Source of the DNA: Oreohelix idahoensis
Lineage: Eukaryota; Mollusca; Gastropoda; Stylommatophora; Oreohelicidae
DNA length: 64,000 nt
Direction of reading: 5' to 3'
NCBI GenBank assembly: GCA_024509875.1
Contig: JAMPIV010006380.1
Location: 1-64,000, forward strand
Shown one piece after another: positions 47,501-51,035 of this stretch. The notes beneath the pieces are model-generated. The model ran no database searches. It was not told the origin of the DNA and saw only the letters and a program-made list of their open reading frames with translations. Each line of letters opens with the position of its first letter. Position 1 is the stretch's first letter. Both the position numbers and the translations under genes were made by a program.

Positions 47501-47509
47501 AGTCGCCAT
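8440..47509 (-). CDS. GGA: GGA-family clathrin adaptor, 10 exons (partial gene)
   Basis: The product is a monomeric clathrin adaptor of the trans-Golgi network. In the family, the N-terminal VHS domain binds acidic-dileucine sorting signals, the GAT domain binds ARF-GTP and ubiquitin, the hinge recruits clathrin and the C-terminal GAE domain recruits accessory proteins. Here ten exons give 347 residues: VHS at about 5-145, GAT at about 170-300, and hinge from about 305. Hallmarks are RATDPSMKEEDW, STRLLAHKIQSPQEKEAL, KFRFLNEIIKVVSP, EILYSWYRGL, VKLLTEMI and RPNLFRLASDTEEND. All introns start GT and end AG on the minus strand and all phases are compatible. The gene spans at least 39 kb because its introns are packed with transposons. 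The rest of the hinge and GAE were not found, probably off the left edge. The next exon should start with two bases completing a split codon. Confidence 0.95.
8552..9645. other. GGA intron 9, part without identified elements
   Basis: No convincing coding region or repeat boundary is seen. A T-run at 8948-8959 and scattered AT-rich sequence are the only notable features. Confidence 0.4.
9646..10000 (-). pseudogene. Decayed LINE 3' end
   Basis: On the minus strand this gives broken pieces of the LINE C-terminal pattern (RREPENTCRRELGIEVKMMR, LEFKGHE), similar to the LINE 3' ends at 8034-8238 and 59878-60076. Many substitutions and stops mark it as an old copy. The boundaries are approximate. 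Confidence 0.55.
10001..10860. other. GGA intron 9, unassigned
   Basis: AT-rich sequence just 3' of exon 9 (minus sense). I see no gene or classified repeat. Confidence 0.35.
10861..10965 (-). CDS. GGA: GGA exon 9 (end of GAT, start of hinge)
   Basis: 105 bp, residues 276-310 plus one base. With the split codon from exon 8 it reads NDILKANDSVTRVMTLYKEK, the last GAT helix, followed by a hinge-like EGEKPAGDYTPGAK. Acceptor AATTTCAG, donor GTGAGC, phase 1. Confidence 0.93.
11240..11400 (+). mobile_element. SINE tail fragment
   Basis: GGCACTACATGTCCTAATTA and ATAACCCATCAGAGGTTGAA, followed by an A-rich end, closely match 60142-60216, which ends in a long A-run. This indicates a shared short retroposon 3' end. 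The left end is not defined. Confidence 0.55.
11471..12149 (-). pseudogene. 5'-truncated APE-LINE, C-terminal 218 codons open
   Basis: An open minus-strand frame (12151-11495) encodes the post-RT region: KVESFNYLGSKMTQDG, TKLRLFNSNVISVLTYGCES, RRWSYIGHVLRM and EGKRKKGRPKETLRRT. The frame opens just outside the insert, at 12151, because of flanking sequence. The 3' end carries a (TAA)n tail at 11471-11490. ATATTAACATA flanks it on both sides (11460-11470 and 12150-12160), an 11-bp target duplication. The copy lacks EN and RT. It resembles RTE/CR1-group LINEs, but I do not assign a clade firmly. Confidence 0.85.
12161..13801. other. GGA intron 8, unassigned
   Basis: I found no coding region, terminal repeat or tandem repeat that I can support. 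Frames in this stretch are low-complexity AT-rich translations. Confidence 0.4.
13802..13886 (-). CDS. GGA: GGA exon 8 (C-GAT)
   Basis: 85 bp, residues 248-275 plus one base. ELFDNLEKQRPNLFRLASDT followed by EENDNEGI is the hallmark start of the C-GAT three-helix bundle, which binds ubiquitin and Rabaptin-5 in characterised GGAs. Acceptor CTACAG; donor GTATGA leaves phase 1. Confidence 0.95.
14800..16776 (+). pseudogene. Transposase, 659 codons with one nonsense codon
   Basis: ATG at 14800 has a good context (CAAAATGGGA). The frame is open to a TAG at 16210-16212 and then continues in the same frame to 16776, so a single base change separates it from an intact gene. Features include a basic N-terminus, paired cysteines (CCNLCKQS, VCHTCEKA), DATWLTRGHKS, a KGSAGMMEV motif followed by RYTVLLSDGNSKAYN, and NANESLHNVIW near the C-terminus. 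This pattern belongs to transposases usually annotated in invertebrates as Mutator-like or Kolobok. The stop lies in a CPPGKDS-x-C context where the family usually has Trp, so TGG to TAG is likely. The acidic residues in DATW and LSDG are candidate catalytic positions (inference). Confidence 0.85.
16629..17740. repeat. Tandem duplication of the transposase 3' end and 3' UTR
   Basis: The last codons of the transposase plus about 400 bp of 3' sequence (about 16629-17190) are repeated at about 17193-17740. Both copies contain the RMEYIGQDKS coding end, the stop, the same A/T-rich block and a GGTTACCATG near their ends. The second copy has no upstream coding frame and sits just inside the right terminal repeat. 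Divergence of a few per cent dates it after or near insertion. Confidence 0.85.
18095..19428 (+). mobile_element. mariner-family transposon
   Basis: Terminal inverted repeats of about 40 bp start CGAGGGGCGTTCAGAAAGTA (left) and TGAGGGGCGTTCAGAAAGTA (right, complement), flanked by TA on both sides. The element is 1,334 bp, the usual mariner length. It lies in GGA intron 7, antisense to the gene. Confidence 0.95.
18255..19317 (+). pseudogene. mariner transposase (DD34D), dead
   Basis: ATG at 18255 starts MERVSNLRYK and is followed by an in-frame stop, then IEFLVAEKETVVNIHKRLCD, the helix-turn-helix region. Frameshifts occur near 18490 and 18720. 18721-19317 is open and has HDNARPHTS (second Asp) and YSPDLAPSDFHLFGPLK (third Asp), with 34 residues between them. 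At the first catalytic position the sequence is TGNETW, where mariners have TGDE, so Asp is replaced by Asn. The nonsense codon, frameshifts and lost catalytic residue make it inactive. Confidence 0.92.
19532..19669 (-). CDS. GGA: GGA exon 7 (GAT domain)
   Basis: 138 bp, residues 202-247, including RRINELESVRNQVKLLTEMI, the long GAT helix, and a serine-rich stretch ASSASSKEELEMMK. Acceptor TTCACAG, donor GTCTGT, phase 0. A mariner transposon lies immediately downstream in the next intron. Confidence 0.95.
20383..20463 (-). CDS. GGA: GGA exon 6 (GAT, ARF-binding helices)
   Basis: 81 bp, residues 175-201, encoding TLERLLRSKNPEDLQAANRL and IKNMVKE. The L-x-SK-PEDLQAAN-LIK-MV pattern is the GGA N-GAT helix-loop-helix that binds ARF-GTP. 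Acceptor CTTTAG, donor GTGAGA, phase 0. Confidence 0.95.
20590..20860 (-). pseudogene. Old LINE C-terminal fragment
   Basis: A minus-strand stretch shares with 31500-31740 the remnants of an ITRQALNWNPQG-like segment (AATTAGACATGCCCTTGATT in minus sense). It is heavily decayed and the boundaries are rough. It lies in GGA intron 5. Confidence 0.4.
20957..21290. repeat. 37-bp minisatellite, about 9 copies
   Basis: The unit GTCTACTTATATCTAGATGT followed by GTATCATTTTAAGGACT repeats every 37 bp with few substitutions. It lies in GGA intron 5, ending about 240 bp from exon 5. Confidence 0.95.
21529..21594 (-). CDS. GGA: GGA exon 5 (proline-rich VHS-GAT linker)
   Basis: 66 bp, residues 153-174, encoding TFSPFPPPKPRKADFEDDEK. 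This is the conserved proline-rich linker followed by the FEDDEKAK start of the GAT N-terminal hook. Acceptor CCACAG, donor GTAATA, phase 0. Confidence 0.93.
22066..22532 (+). pseudogene. Tc1-like transposase, 5' part (split by a LINE)
   Basis: Broken frames give GTARVNASAWLQEGTLAQ and VITRMMHCFDVTGRVQ (first helix-turn-helix), then TVWKQLYSVNLHALFPAIWP with TWYIQQACW (second DNA-binding domain) of Tc1-like transposases. The gene is cut at 22533-22544, the target duplication of the LINE 22545-26731, and resumes at 26744. Several stops show it was already old. Confidence 0.75.
23361..23423 (+). mobile_element. 63-bp LINE 3'-end insertion with 12-bp target duplication
   Basis: ATAAGTAGAGAA occurs on both sides (23349-23360 and 23424-23435). 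The insert is the last bases of the LINE family also seen at 794-927 and 38706-39259, ending in a GAAGAAGAAGA tail. It disrupts the endonuclease region of the host LINE; host coding resumes directly after the second duplication copy. Confidence 0.93.
25536..25831 (-). mobile_element. 296-bp GAA-tailed retroposon (minus strand)
   Basis: CCAAATTAATAC flanks it at 25524-25535 and 25832-25843, a 12-bp duplication. Read on the minus strand it ends CGAGGAAGAAGAAGAA, preceded by a hairpin GTCCTTTTCAGGAC. No long frame and no clear tRNA-like head are seen, so it may be a SINE or a 5'-truncated LINE 3' UTR. Its last bases match the 48-bp insert at 27013-27060. It lies between the RT and RNase H of the host LINE. 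Confidence 0.88.
26744..26900 (+). pseudogene. Tc1-like transposase, continuation after the LINE
   Basis: After the second LINE target copy the sequence reads RIWRWPDQHLRDGVVERIAL, then DCKENNGG, corresponding to the RVWRRPGERY...GGGSVMVWGG region of Tc1-like transposases that follows the first catalytic Asp. This fits as the continuation of 22066-22532. Confidence 0.6.
27013..27060 (+). mobile_element. 48-bp retroposon 3' end with 11-bp target duplication
   Basis: AACAAAATGGT flanks it at 27002-27012 and 27061-27071. The insert ends CGAACGAGGAAGAAGAAG and contains a hairpin CGTCCTTTTCAGGGCG (27029-27044). It is an extreme 5' truncation of the same retroposon as 25536-25831, in the opposite orientation. 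Confidence 0.92.
27461..27619 (-). CDS. GGA: GGA exon 4 (end of VHS, linker)
   Basis: 159 bp, residues 100-152. YLGHRTSEKVKKRCIEILYS matches the GGA VHS pattern (YLG-RTSEKVK-ILYSW) and ITEAYKMLKVQGIIKEDP matches the final VHS helix. Acceptor TTGCAG, donor GTATGT, phase 0 at both ends. Confidence 0.95.
28008..28672. mobile_element. Foldback element with long inverted arms and a 59-bp tandem core
   Basis: The left arm (about 28008-28176) and right arm (about 28512-28672) are inverted copies of each other. Paired landmarks are CTTTCTCAGACATTTCAT / ATGAAATATCTGAGAAAG, and the GGTATCTCC...GTTTGTTCAGGAATGGTAC block matched on the right by its complement. Between them, a 59-bp unit (GGCAGCCATATGTGCTTTCA... 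GGAGATACCAAT) repeats four times from 28183, then as shortened variants to about 28550. No coding function is apparent. It lies in GGA intron 3. Confidence 0.85.
28673..29485. other. GGA intron 3, unassigned
   Basis: AT-rich sequence between the foldback element and exon 3. I see no supported feature. Confidence 0.35.
29486..29584 (-). CDS. GGA: GGA exon 3 (VHS domain)
   Basis: 99 bp, residues 67-99, encoding TLEACVKNCGRYFHQEIGKF and FLNEIIKVVSPK. Acceptor CTTTCAG, donor GTAATT, phase 0 at both ends. It covers the central VHS helices that form the sorting-signal groove. Confidence 0.95.
29585..30319. other. GGA intron 2, unassigned part
   Basis: No supported feature apart from a (TTA)n/T run near 30092-30112. 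Confidence 0.35.
30320..30500 (+). mobile_element. tRNA-headed SINE remnant
   Basis: It begins with a T-run, then GTGGCAAAATGGTTACAGAG, an A-box-like motif, with a decayed B-box region. Its 3' part has GTGAAGTCTCTGACACTTCA and TCCCTTATGGCAGC, shared with 32403-32640. That shared block folds as GTGAAGT/ACTTCAC around a 7-base loop. A 70-bp tandem array begins at its right edge. Confidence 0.6.
30490..31250. repeat. 70-bp minisatellite, about 10-11 copies
   Basis: The unit CTGACAATTACATAGTTGTA TGTAACTGTTCTCTACGACC followed by AAAATTTGATGTGTAGCATA TTGAGCTAAC repeats every 70 bp with low divergence. The array ends about 20 bases from the donor of GGA exon 2, so it fills the 5' end of intron 2 in the gene's direction. 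It may have grown out of the adjacent SINE. Confidence 0.95.
31271..31431 (-). CDS. GGA: GGA exon 2 (VHS domain)
   Basis: 161 bp, residues 13-66. It encodes RATDPSMKEEDWDKITAFCE and STRLLAHKIQSPQEKEALFA, diagnostic of GGA VHS domains. The acceptor is TGTTTAG and the donor GTAAGT; it ends in phase 0. A 70-bp minisatellite ends about 20 bases beyond the donor. Confidence 0.95.
31500..31740 (-). pseudogene. Old LINE C-terminal fragment
   Basis: Minus-strand reading gives broken forms of the LINE segment W-GH-ITRQALNWNPQG followed by a basic GRPK-like stretch. It is related to the fragment at 20590-20860. It is heavily decayed, lies just upstream of exon 2 in intron 1, and has no visible target duplication. 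Confidence 0.45.
31741..32402. other. GGA intron 1, unassigned
   Basis: No supported feature. Confidence 0.35.
32403..32640 (+). mobile_element. tRNA-headed SINE
   Basis: AGCAGAGTTGTAAGAGCACT and TGCTTGAAACCTGG resemble an A box and a decayed B box at tRNA-like spacing. The 3' block TGAAGTCTCTAACACTTCAC and TCCCCTATGGCAG matches the SINE at 30320-30500. The boundaries are approximate. Confidence 0.6.
32877..32958. repeat. Long direct repeat, left copy (flanks an APE LINE)
   Basis: This 82-bp segment, starting ACTTGGTGTACCAGACAAAC and ending ACAAACAA, recurs at 35840-35919 with roughly one difference in five. The two copies bracket the LINE 32959-35839 and may be a long, old target-site duplication. 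Confidence 0.65.
33050..33960 (-). pseudogene. LINE late RT and C-terminal region
   Basis: Pieces in several frames include LRFADDIDLIAG (the catalytic YxDD-equivalent), NTFKYLGSTICSDG, PVKIKLYRSLVLSILLYG, YRRILRICYKEHKTN and TVEGEWRRGRQRKFWADNIK. A frameshift near 33300 separates the last two. This is the region between RT and 3' end in this LINE type. Confidence 0.8.
34179..35807 (-). pseudogene. LINE APE endonuclease frame, 542 codons
   Basis: The family role is nicking target DNA for target-primed reverse transcription. Visible motifs are GTWNVRTL, LAEVRWTGLG, IIQVYAPTTDYED, VLGDWNAKIG, GQIDFILVSKRF and GSDHDMVLMTL, so the Asn, Glu, Asp-Asn and Ser-Asp-His sets of APE nucleases are present. 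The endonuclease occupies about residues 105-345, followed by a helical linker. The frame ends at a TAA directly before RT-like sequence, so the stop separates EN from the residual RT. Confidence 0.88.
35840..35919. repeat. Long direct repeat, right copy
   Basis: Counterpart of 32877-32958, directly beyond the 5' end of the minus-strand LINE. See the left copy for interpretation. Confidence 0.65.
35925..38358 (+). pseudogene. Degenerate RT/RNase H LINE, main part
   Basis: Broken frames run from an endonuclease-RT linker (NEVVEKAWIEKERATKEW) through RT: NTAPGPDGVQYQHIKQ, IDLEDAYNSVDF, PGLLQGSPLSPVLF and LTFADDLLIY. RNase H follows (IVYIDGS, EVEAV, VSDSQSMLQ, NERADRLASRA), with an in-frame stop after the DGSVI motif. 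Coding stops abruptly at 38358, where an LTR begins, and resumes at 46811. The copy is old, with many stops, and forms the base layer of the nested stack. Confidence 0.85.
38706..39259 (-). mobile_element. 5'-truncated LINE with 90-bp target duplication
   Basis: The minus strand encodes the LINE C-terminus: NNIWKSSQYSTSTKLRLYQS, LLYGAECWRVTEKEMSKL, RRWSWVGHVLRRDPDAI and EGKRKRGRPKTTWWRTV, ending VTRRDGH, then a GAAGAAG-type tail. The host LTR segment 38616-38705 is repeated at 39260-39351, whereas the intact 3' LTR has it once, proving a duplication of about 90 bp created with the insertion. The same family's 3' end occurs at 794-927 and 23361-23423. Confidence 0.93.
39414..42218 (-). mobile_element. 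5'-truncated RT/RNase H LINE with 15-bp target duplication
   Basis: TTAATATATATTTTT flanks it at 39399-39413 and 42219-42233. The tail, on the minus strand, is GAAAGAAGAAGAAAG, preceded by CAAGCGAACG, close to the end of the GAA-tailed retroposon at 27013-27060. The insert carries one long open frame from its truncated 5' end to 39450. It sits in the 5' LTR of element 1. Confidence 0.95.
39450..42197 (-). CDS. LINE RT-RNase H, 915 codons open (5'-truncated)
   Basis: The frame is uninterrupted and is open further upstream to the insertion edge, so Met at 42197 is only the first available. RT is at about residues 120-480: SPGVDGVSNEMI, SYRPISLTSC, AAWIDLRKAFDKVW, GVPQGGVLSPTLF and the catalytic YADDLVIW. 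RNase H is at about 660-790: VYTDGSAQNA, AEVHAI, LTDARSALQAL and NERADGLAKEG, giving the D-E-D-D set. The end has CTCGQAPQTAEHVLQDC. The APE endonuclease is missing because of 5' truncation, so autonomous movement is unlikely, but the absence of stops suggests recent insertion. Confidence 0.92.
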   Translation of the reverse strand: METSRKQAETSPCQEHHNNYQQAKAKFQRAKLQARRRSWKEKTESLNFERDTRKLWKLVKQLNDEGTGRNSRIALYKDGNILMGKQAADHFADSFAKDNNIEVSPEKQQETREKQHAGRDGTIPEVMEAPITFRELELAISKLKMRKSPGVDGVSNEMIKNLGTAAKTKLLQIFNICWNSGRVPQTWREAIMIPLLKPGKDSSTASSYRPISLTSCLCKTMERIINLRLQWYLESENLLVPQQAGFRQCYSTEDQATYLSQEIEDAFQDKKLVLAAWIDLRKAFDKVWKEGLLKKLRNCRVNGKMYKWVKAYLHNRRARVQLDGLKSKKILLRHGVPQGGVLSPTLFLVYINDLVAELPHGMKVAMYADDLVIWCTDEHATVATKLLQRAIDALTSWANRWCVSINTDKCSTTLFTLSPKQKAGVIKINEELLREDKQPTYLGVTFDDRLTWKQHINKAATKARRKLAILRKLSGTTWGASGKILSKVYQQGIRPHLEYGSAAWCPASNTTLQELDKVQNQALRVITGAMKSTPIVEMEKMGRIQALRERRDTKVLTQAEKFLCMPSHPMKDRFQNLAMGRLKRSSFIHQAKRFRRQTSDLPEVNSPLKSVPEQTPWREEHGLPVHIHTKVKGIFDRDEQNSVQRRTVTLSFLDDEYPQDLWVRVYTDGSAQNAVKNGGAGVYIEYPNNTRDTVRVPTGKFCNNYDAEVHAIKVATEKLLNTNLGPQPVVFLTDARSALQALQSRKLPVIQALLSELCNQRRVAMQWIPSHCGIPGNERADGLAKEGAADEQPDVPVTYHQKKKMIKSIRKPPTSTQDDYQAMNRSEQIVILRLRTGHNRLRSHMYTKFKIGNSAMCTCGQAPQTAEHVLQDCPEYDILRQTHWPRETTLEAKLYGPLYELQKTVKFIQETTLQI
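42535..42553 (+). promoter_or_regulatory. Primer-binding-site-like sequence of LTR element 1
   Basis: Three bases after the 5' LTR is TGGTGGCCAAAGTGTGGGG. The TGG start fits the complement of a tRNA CCA end. The same TGGTGGCC start appears just inside the LTR of element 2 (minus strand), supporting both PBS calls and both orientations. I could not name the tRNA. Confidence 0.65.
42625..42902 (-). mobile_element. tRNA-derived SINE with 13-bp target duplication
   Basis: ATTTCGAGGCATT flanks it at 42612-42624 and 42903-42915. On the minus strand it starts GGGAGCCGCGCTGGTGTAAT (A box within) followed by GGTTCAAACCC (B box) and ends in an A-rich tail. The head matches the SINE at 4457-4830, but the body differs. 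It interrupts the leader of LTR element 1. Confidence 0.93.
42916..44060. other. Leader region of LTR element 1
   Basis: AT-rich sequence between the PBS/SINE and the coiled-coil gene. I see no long frame; one minus-strand frame at 43242-43562 looks like chance. Confidence 0.4.
44061..45724 (+). pseudogene. Coiled-coil, basic-tailed protein of LTR element 1 (gag position)
   Basis: ATG at 44061 opens 269 codons; a frameshift near 44850-44865 leads to a second frame that runs to 45724, together about 554 residues. Residues 1-95 form a non-coiled, helix-rich head (MDTESMMSVLEELFEDG...). About 100-360 is a heptad-rich coiled coil with KRVDGLLDVVL at its end. The rest is Asn/Ser/Thr-rich and basic, starting KVRVSFRGKYNFP. 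The same two landmarks recur in LTR element 2. Position right after the PBS leader and a coiled-coil plus basic layout suggest a gag-like structural protein, but I recognise no named family and see no zinc knuckle. Confidence 0.75.
45725..46099. other. 3' untranslated part of LTR element 1 and polypurine tract
   Basis: AT-rich, noncoding. The last bases before the 3' LTR, GGTCGGGCGGAGAAAC (46084-46099), are purine-rich and in the place of a polypurine tract. Confidence 0.55.
46100..46810 (+). repeat. 3' LTR of element 1
   Basis: A 711-bp, uninterrupted copy starting TGTTAAGG and ending GCGCAACA, so TG...CA with a 4-bp inverted terminal match (TGTT/AACA). It provides the pre-insertion state for both LINE insertions in the 5' LTR. 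Confidence 0.93.
46811..46950 (+). pseudogene. RNase H LINE, C-terminal end after LTR element 1
   Basis: The reading HMRGLICRVYNQCATGTISI, then TEHLWVCPECNDVDSD and a stop, is a Cys/His-rich LINE C-terminus. It is the natural continuation of the coding that stops at 38358. Confidence 0.75.
46951..47472. other. GGA intron 1, 5' end, unassigned
   Basis: Non-coding. Several TAGGCCTA-type palindromic bits occur at 47060-47115. No element boundary is seen. Confidence 0.35.
47473..47509 (-). CDS. GGA: GGA exon 1 (start codon)
   Basis: ATG at 47509-47507 lies in AAAATGGCG, a good initiation context, and encodes MATTEDSIEILL plus one base. It is followed by a strong GTAAGT donor. Joining that base to AT at the start of exon 2 gives Asn, making ILLNRATDP, the expected start of a GGA VHS domain. 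The short acidic N-terminus fits the family. The LTR array begins 182 bp upstream of the ATG. Confidence 0.9.
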
Positions 47510-47691
47510 TTTGGCCGTGTCATATGAGTCTCGCGTGATTTCCCGATAAAGGTCAAAGCACATCAGTTTTACGTAATACCTTTTACAAACATAAACAGTG
47601 TGTACAACAACCGAGATTTCTACAGCGAGTGTTTGAGCCTTCACAATATCCTTATCGCAGACACCACACACAAGCAACAGAATTAGACGTC
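47510..47691 (-). promoter_or_regulatory. GGA 5' flank or 5' UTR remaining between ATG and LTR array
   Basis: These 182 bp are all that remains of native sequence between the GGA start codon and the LTR array. There is no obvious TATA box. Upstream native sequence resumes at 58630, so any proximal promoter beyond about 180 bp has been displaced by nearly 11 kb. Confidence 0.5.
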
Positions 47692-48834
47692 TGTTACACC
47701 CCCCTAAAGATAATAGGAAAATCCGGGAGGTCATTACTGTTGTACCTCCGTCAAGCACGTGAAAGTCAATCATGGCTGTCACTGATACAAAGGATTGGTG
47801 TATGGTACGGTAAGGGTGTCTTATTGATTATCTGCTAACGTTGCTGCTGTGTTGTGGATCTGGTAATGTCTACATTTGATACATACATATACGCCACACA
47901 GGCAAACACTGTAGAAGTCTACTGGTAAGCGATGCACAAGTTCTCGATACAGATAGACCACGCCCACTCCGGGGCTATTTCTAAATACGTGTTAAGTTCC
48001 CTGTCACACTTGTAATATTAAGTGCGTGTGTTGGTTTAGTCGTTTACACCACAGGTACGTACACAAGAGTCATGGATGGTTGTAAACGACTGATGACATT
48101 TCATATGGGTTTATTCACGTCACAACACATTGATGAAATACACATAGAATACCGTTCACAGCACAACACAAGATATAAAGTACCACATAATAACTGCGCA
48201 CTCGGCAGCTACAATGATATCATGATTCATGGCCTAAAGTACTCTTATTAAACTCAGCGCTATAAAGAATCCTCAATAACAATCCTCTCACAGGAGCTAA
48301 TGATTCATGGCTTAATGTACTCTCATTAATCAAGACTCCTCACACAGGAGATAATGGCCTTTAAAGACTGCACACTGCAGTTATAAACATTTCCACAATA
48401 ATCAAAACTGCAGTTTCATACTACGCTGTACCCACAGCGAAAAATCCGTCGACATTTTAAATTCAGCACTGTACAGGCATTTCACACTTCCCAAAAACAC
48501 TGTCTTCCTACCCGGTCAAAACGCCCGGAACACTCTCCCTAGATAACACACTCGTCCCGCTCAAAAGCAGACACGAGACTTCCTCACGGTCAACACAACT
48601 CAGTCAATCAATCATCTGCTCCTAGCCGCGAGCTATTCTCACTCCGCTCAAACATTACAGAATAAATATATCAGCGCTTTTCACGCTGTCTGTAATCTGT
48701 CTCTCGAAACTATCACGAGATACTCTCTAAATAATTCGATAGCTAACAAGCAACTAAGTGCTATAACTCAAAATCTATTTCAACTACTGACATACTCCAG
48801 TTTACTTCCCCTTACACTAAAACTGTTCGTTACA
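47692..48834 (-). repeat. LTR (copy 1), nearest to GGA
   Basis: 1,143 bp, TGTTACACC...TTCGTTACA on the plus strand; in element sense it starts TGTAACGAA and ends GGTGTAACA. It differs from copies 2 and 3 by a small patch near 48308-48330 (GGCTTAATGTACTCTCATT versus GGCCTAAAGTACTCTTATT). It is the terminal LTR facing GGA exon 1, and its minus-strand frame from 47782 stays open into the GGA start. Confidence 0.93.
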
Positions 48835-51035
48835 TCTTACCTCACCCCCAGAGAAAAAAATTGATTCTATCAATTTTTTGACAAATACATTCCCCAAAAC
48901 CAAAAAAGATTAAGAGGACAATGAAACTCTAACATATGCGTATAAGAATTACTTTAAGTTAAGTTAAGATAAGACATCTACAAAATATAAGCATTAAGTG
49001 AAATGTAAAAATGAAGTATCCAATGTAATCAACTAAGCATACCAAAAATAATGTATTACAAAACCAAGTTAAGTGAATACAGCACAACTAAATAGGAAAC
49101 AACCGATAGTACAAGAAAAGACAAGATCAAGCAAACGAAAAAAATGATCCGTAATAAAGGTAAGTATGAAATCAGAATATGAGGAAAAAACAATAATATT
49201 ACATTCAAACAATTTGTTATATGTAAAATAATTACAAATATCACAAGTAGCTACACTATATTAAGTTATACCATTAAAGTAACAATACATAGAATGAAAG
49301 TTTAAGAAGCGAAAGAAGAAGTATACAAGGAAAATGAAGTGAAACGTAAATAAAGCACGAAATGTAAACAAAATATGAAACAATACTGAAAAGACAATAG
49401 AAAAGAAGGGATGGAATGAAGAATAATCAACAAAGACAGATAGAAAGCAAAAGGTATGAATATAGAGAACGTTGATAAAAATATATACTAATAACAATTT
49501 AGATCAACAACGTATTTCAAAATACATACAAACATGATCGAAAAGCACAAAACAAAATAACAAAGTATTCCTATACTAATACTACAAAAAATAGTTTATA
49601 ACTAAACAAAACATAATCAGTAATTTAAACAAGTTATACAAGTTATACATAATCAACAATAAATTATCAACACCACACAAAAAAGTGATAGCATTGCTAT
49701 AAGACCAACGCATAATCAAGCGCTAATACAACATAACATCCAAAAAACAAACAAAAAAACTTTCTTTAAAGAACTAACATTACTCTACATATCAAACATA
49801 GCACATAGTCAAACGCTAGGCATACACAAAAACAAAAATAAAAAATTACAATGTCTGGGAAAAAAAATATTTTCCAAAAAATACAGTACAAAAATATTTC
49901 GTAATGCTAAGTTACATAAAAAATAGTATTTTAATTAAATTAATTCAAATCTATAATTAACAAATTAACAAAAAACTAGCTTTAGCAAAATGAGAGACAT
50001 ATAACAATTCCTGCATCTAAGCAAACACGAAACAACACGTGTAAATTTTTTCAAAAATACATCACAAAGAAACACATAGAAAAACACACTATTACCAACA
50101 TACAGGTTTGCAAATACATGAAAACAACGTAATGTATGTTAAGCAAGTGCTTAAATCAGATCTCTAGATTTCTCAATCCAATAACAATATCAGCAACCGC
50201 TGTTAATTTTCTCTATACAGTTCAATTTAAACTTTTAAATATTTCCGGCTGACAATCACGTTCAGCTTAGCTATAGTGTTATTCAGTTATAAATTTATAT
50301 TTATCTCCATCTGATATATTAAAAATAATTATTGTAACATTACAACTAATGAGTATGTGCATAGGGCTAACAAACTCATCATGTACAAAACTATTCTACC
50401 CAACACATCTGTAAAACAAATACCAAAAAAAAACTGCAAGTTCTACACCAGAGTATAAAAAAATAGGCATAAGTTTGTAACCAGTAAGGTTAAATATAAA
50501 TCTGCTCATTGCATTCATGAATAGTAAACAACACGTCACTACCATCTAACATACTACATATTATCCAAAACACAATAGTATAAAAAAATAGCATCGAAAT
50601 GAACTAATTTATAATCAAAACAGTCATACATATCAAGAAAAACAATAGACATCAAATGATGCGTAAAGATGATGATCATAATATAACAACCTATAATGAT
50701 CTATGCAATAGATTACATTAACATCTACTGTCCTAATAAACAAACAAAACAATAATCAAACGCAAACAAAAATCTCCATAGGTCTTGCCGACATCTCATA
50801 AACATTAGGGGTAAATCGTCGAATCATGGTTAGCACGCTGATATGTTTCGCTTGAGAAAAACACTCACTCGGGCACAATGTTGATCTATATTCTTGCCGC
50901 TACCGTAAACAGCCGTTAACGTAAACAGGAGCGCTGACCCATATCAAGAAGTCGCCTCTGTTCAAAAAATACAAATGAAAATTCCATTTTAATGAATGGT
51001 GAAATTTACTACGAACAACAGAGAGGTTAAACAAA
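48835..51035. other. Non-coding AT-rich part of internal region 1
   Basis: About 2.2 kb of A/T-rich sequence between the LTR and the basic-protein frame, with no supported gene. CACCCCCAGAGA next to the LTR gives, on the minus strand, a purine-rich CTGGGGGTGAGGTAAGA (about 48835-48854), the expected polypurine tract. Confidence 0.6.

Noticed and set aside
47465..47782. 105-codon minus-strand frame as an independent gene
   Set aside because: Its first 91 codons are LTR and flank sequence and its end is GGA exon 1 reading into the intron, so it is not a separate gene. The possible chimeric transcript is reported as a finding.
49056..50700. Minus-strand hydrophobic frames suggesting membrane proteins (also at 54160-55577)
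   Set aside because: AT-rich DNA read on the T-rich strand gives Phe/Leu/Ile-rich frames; no domain, and they sit in non-coding LTR-element sequence.
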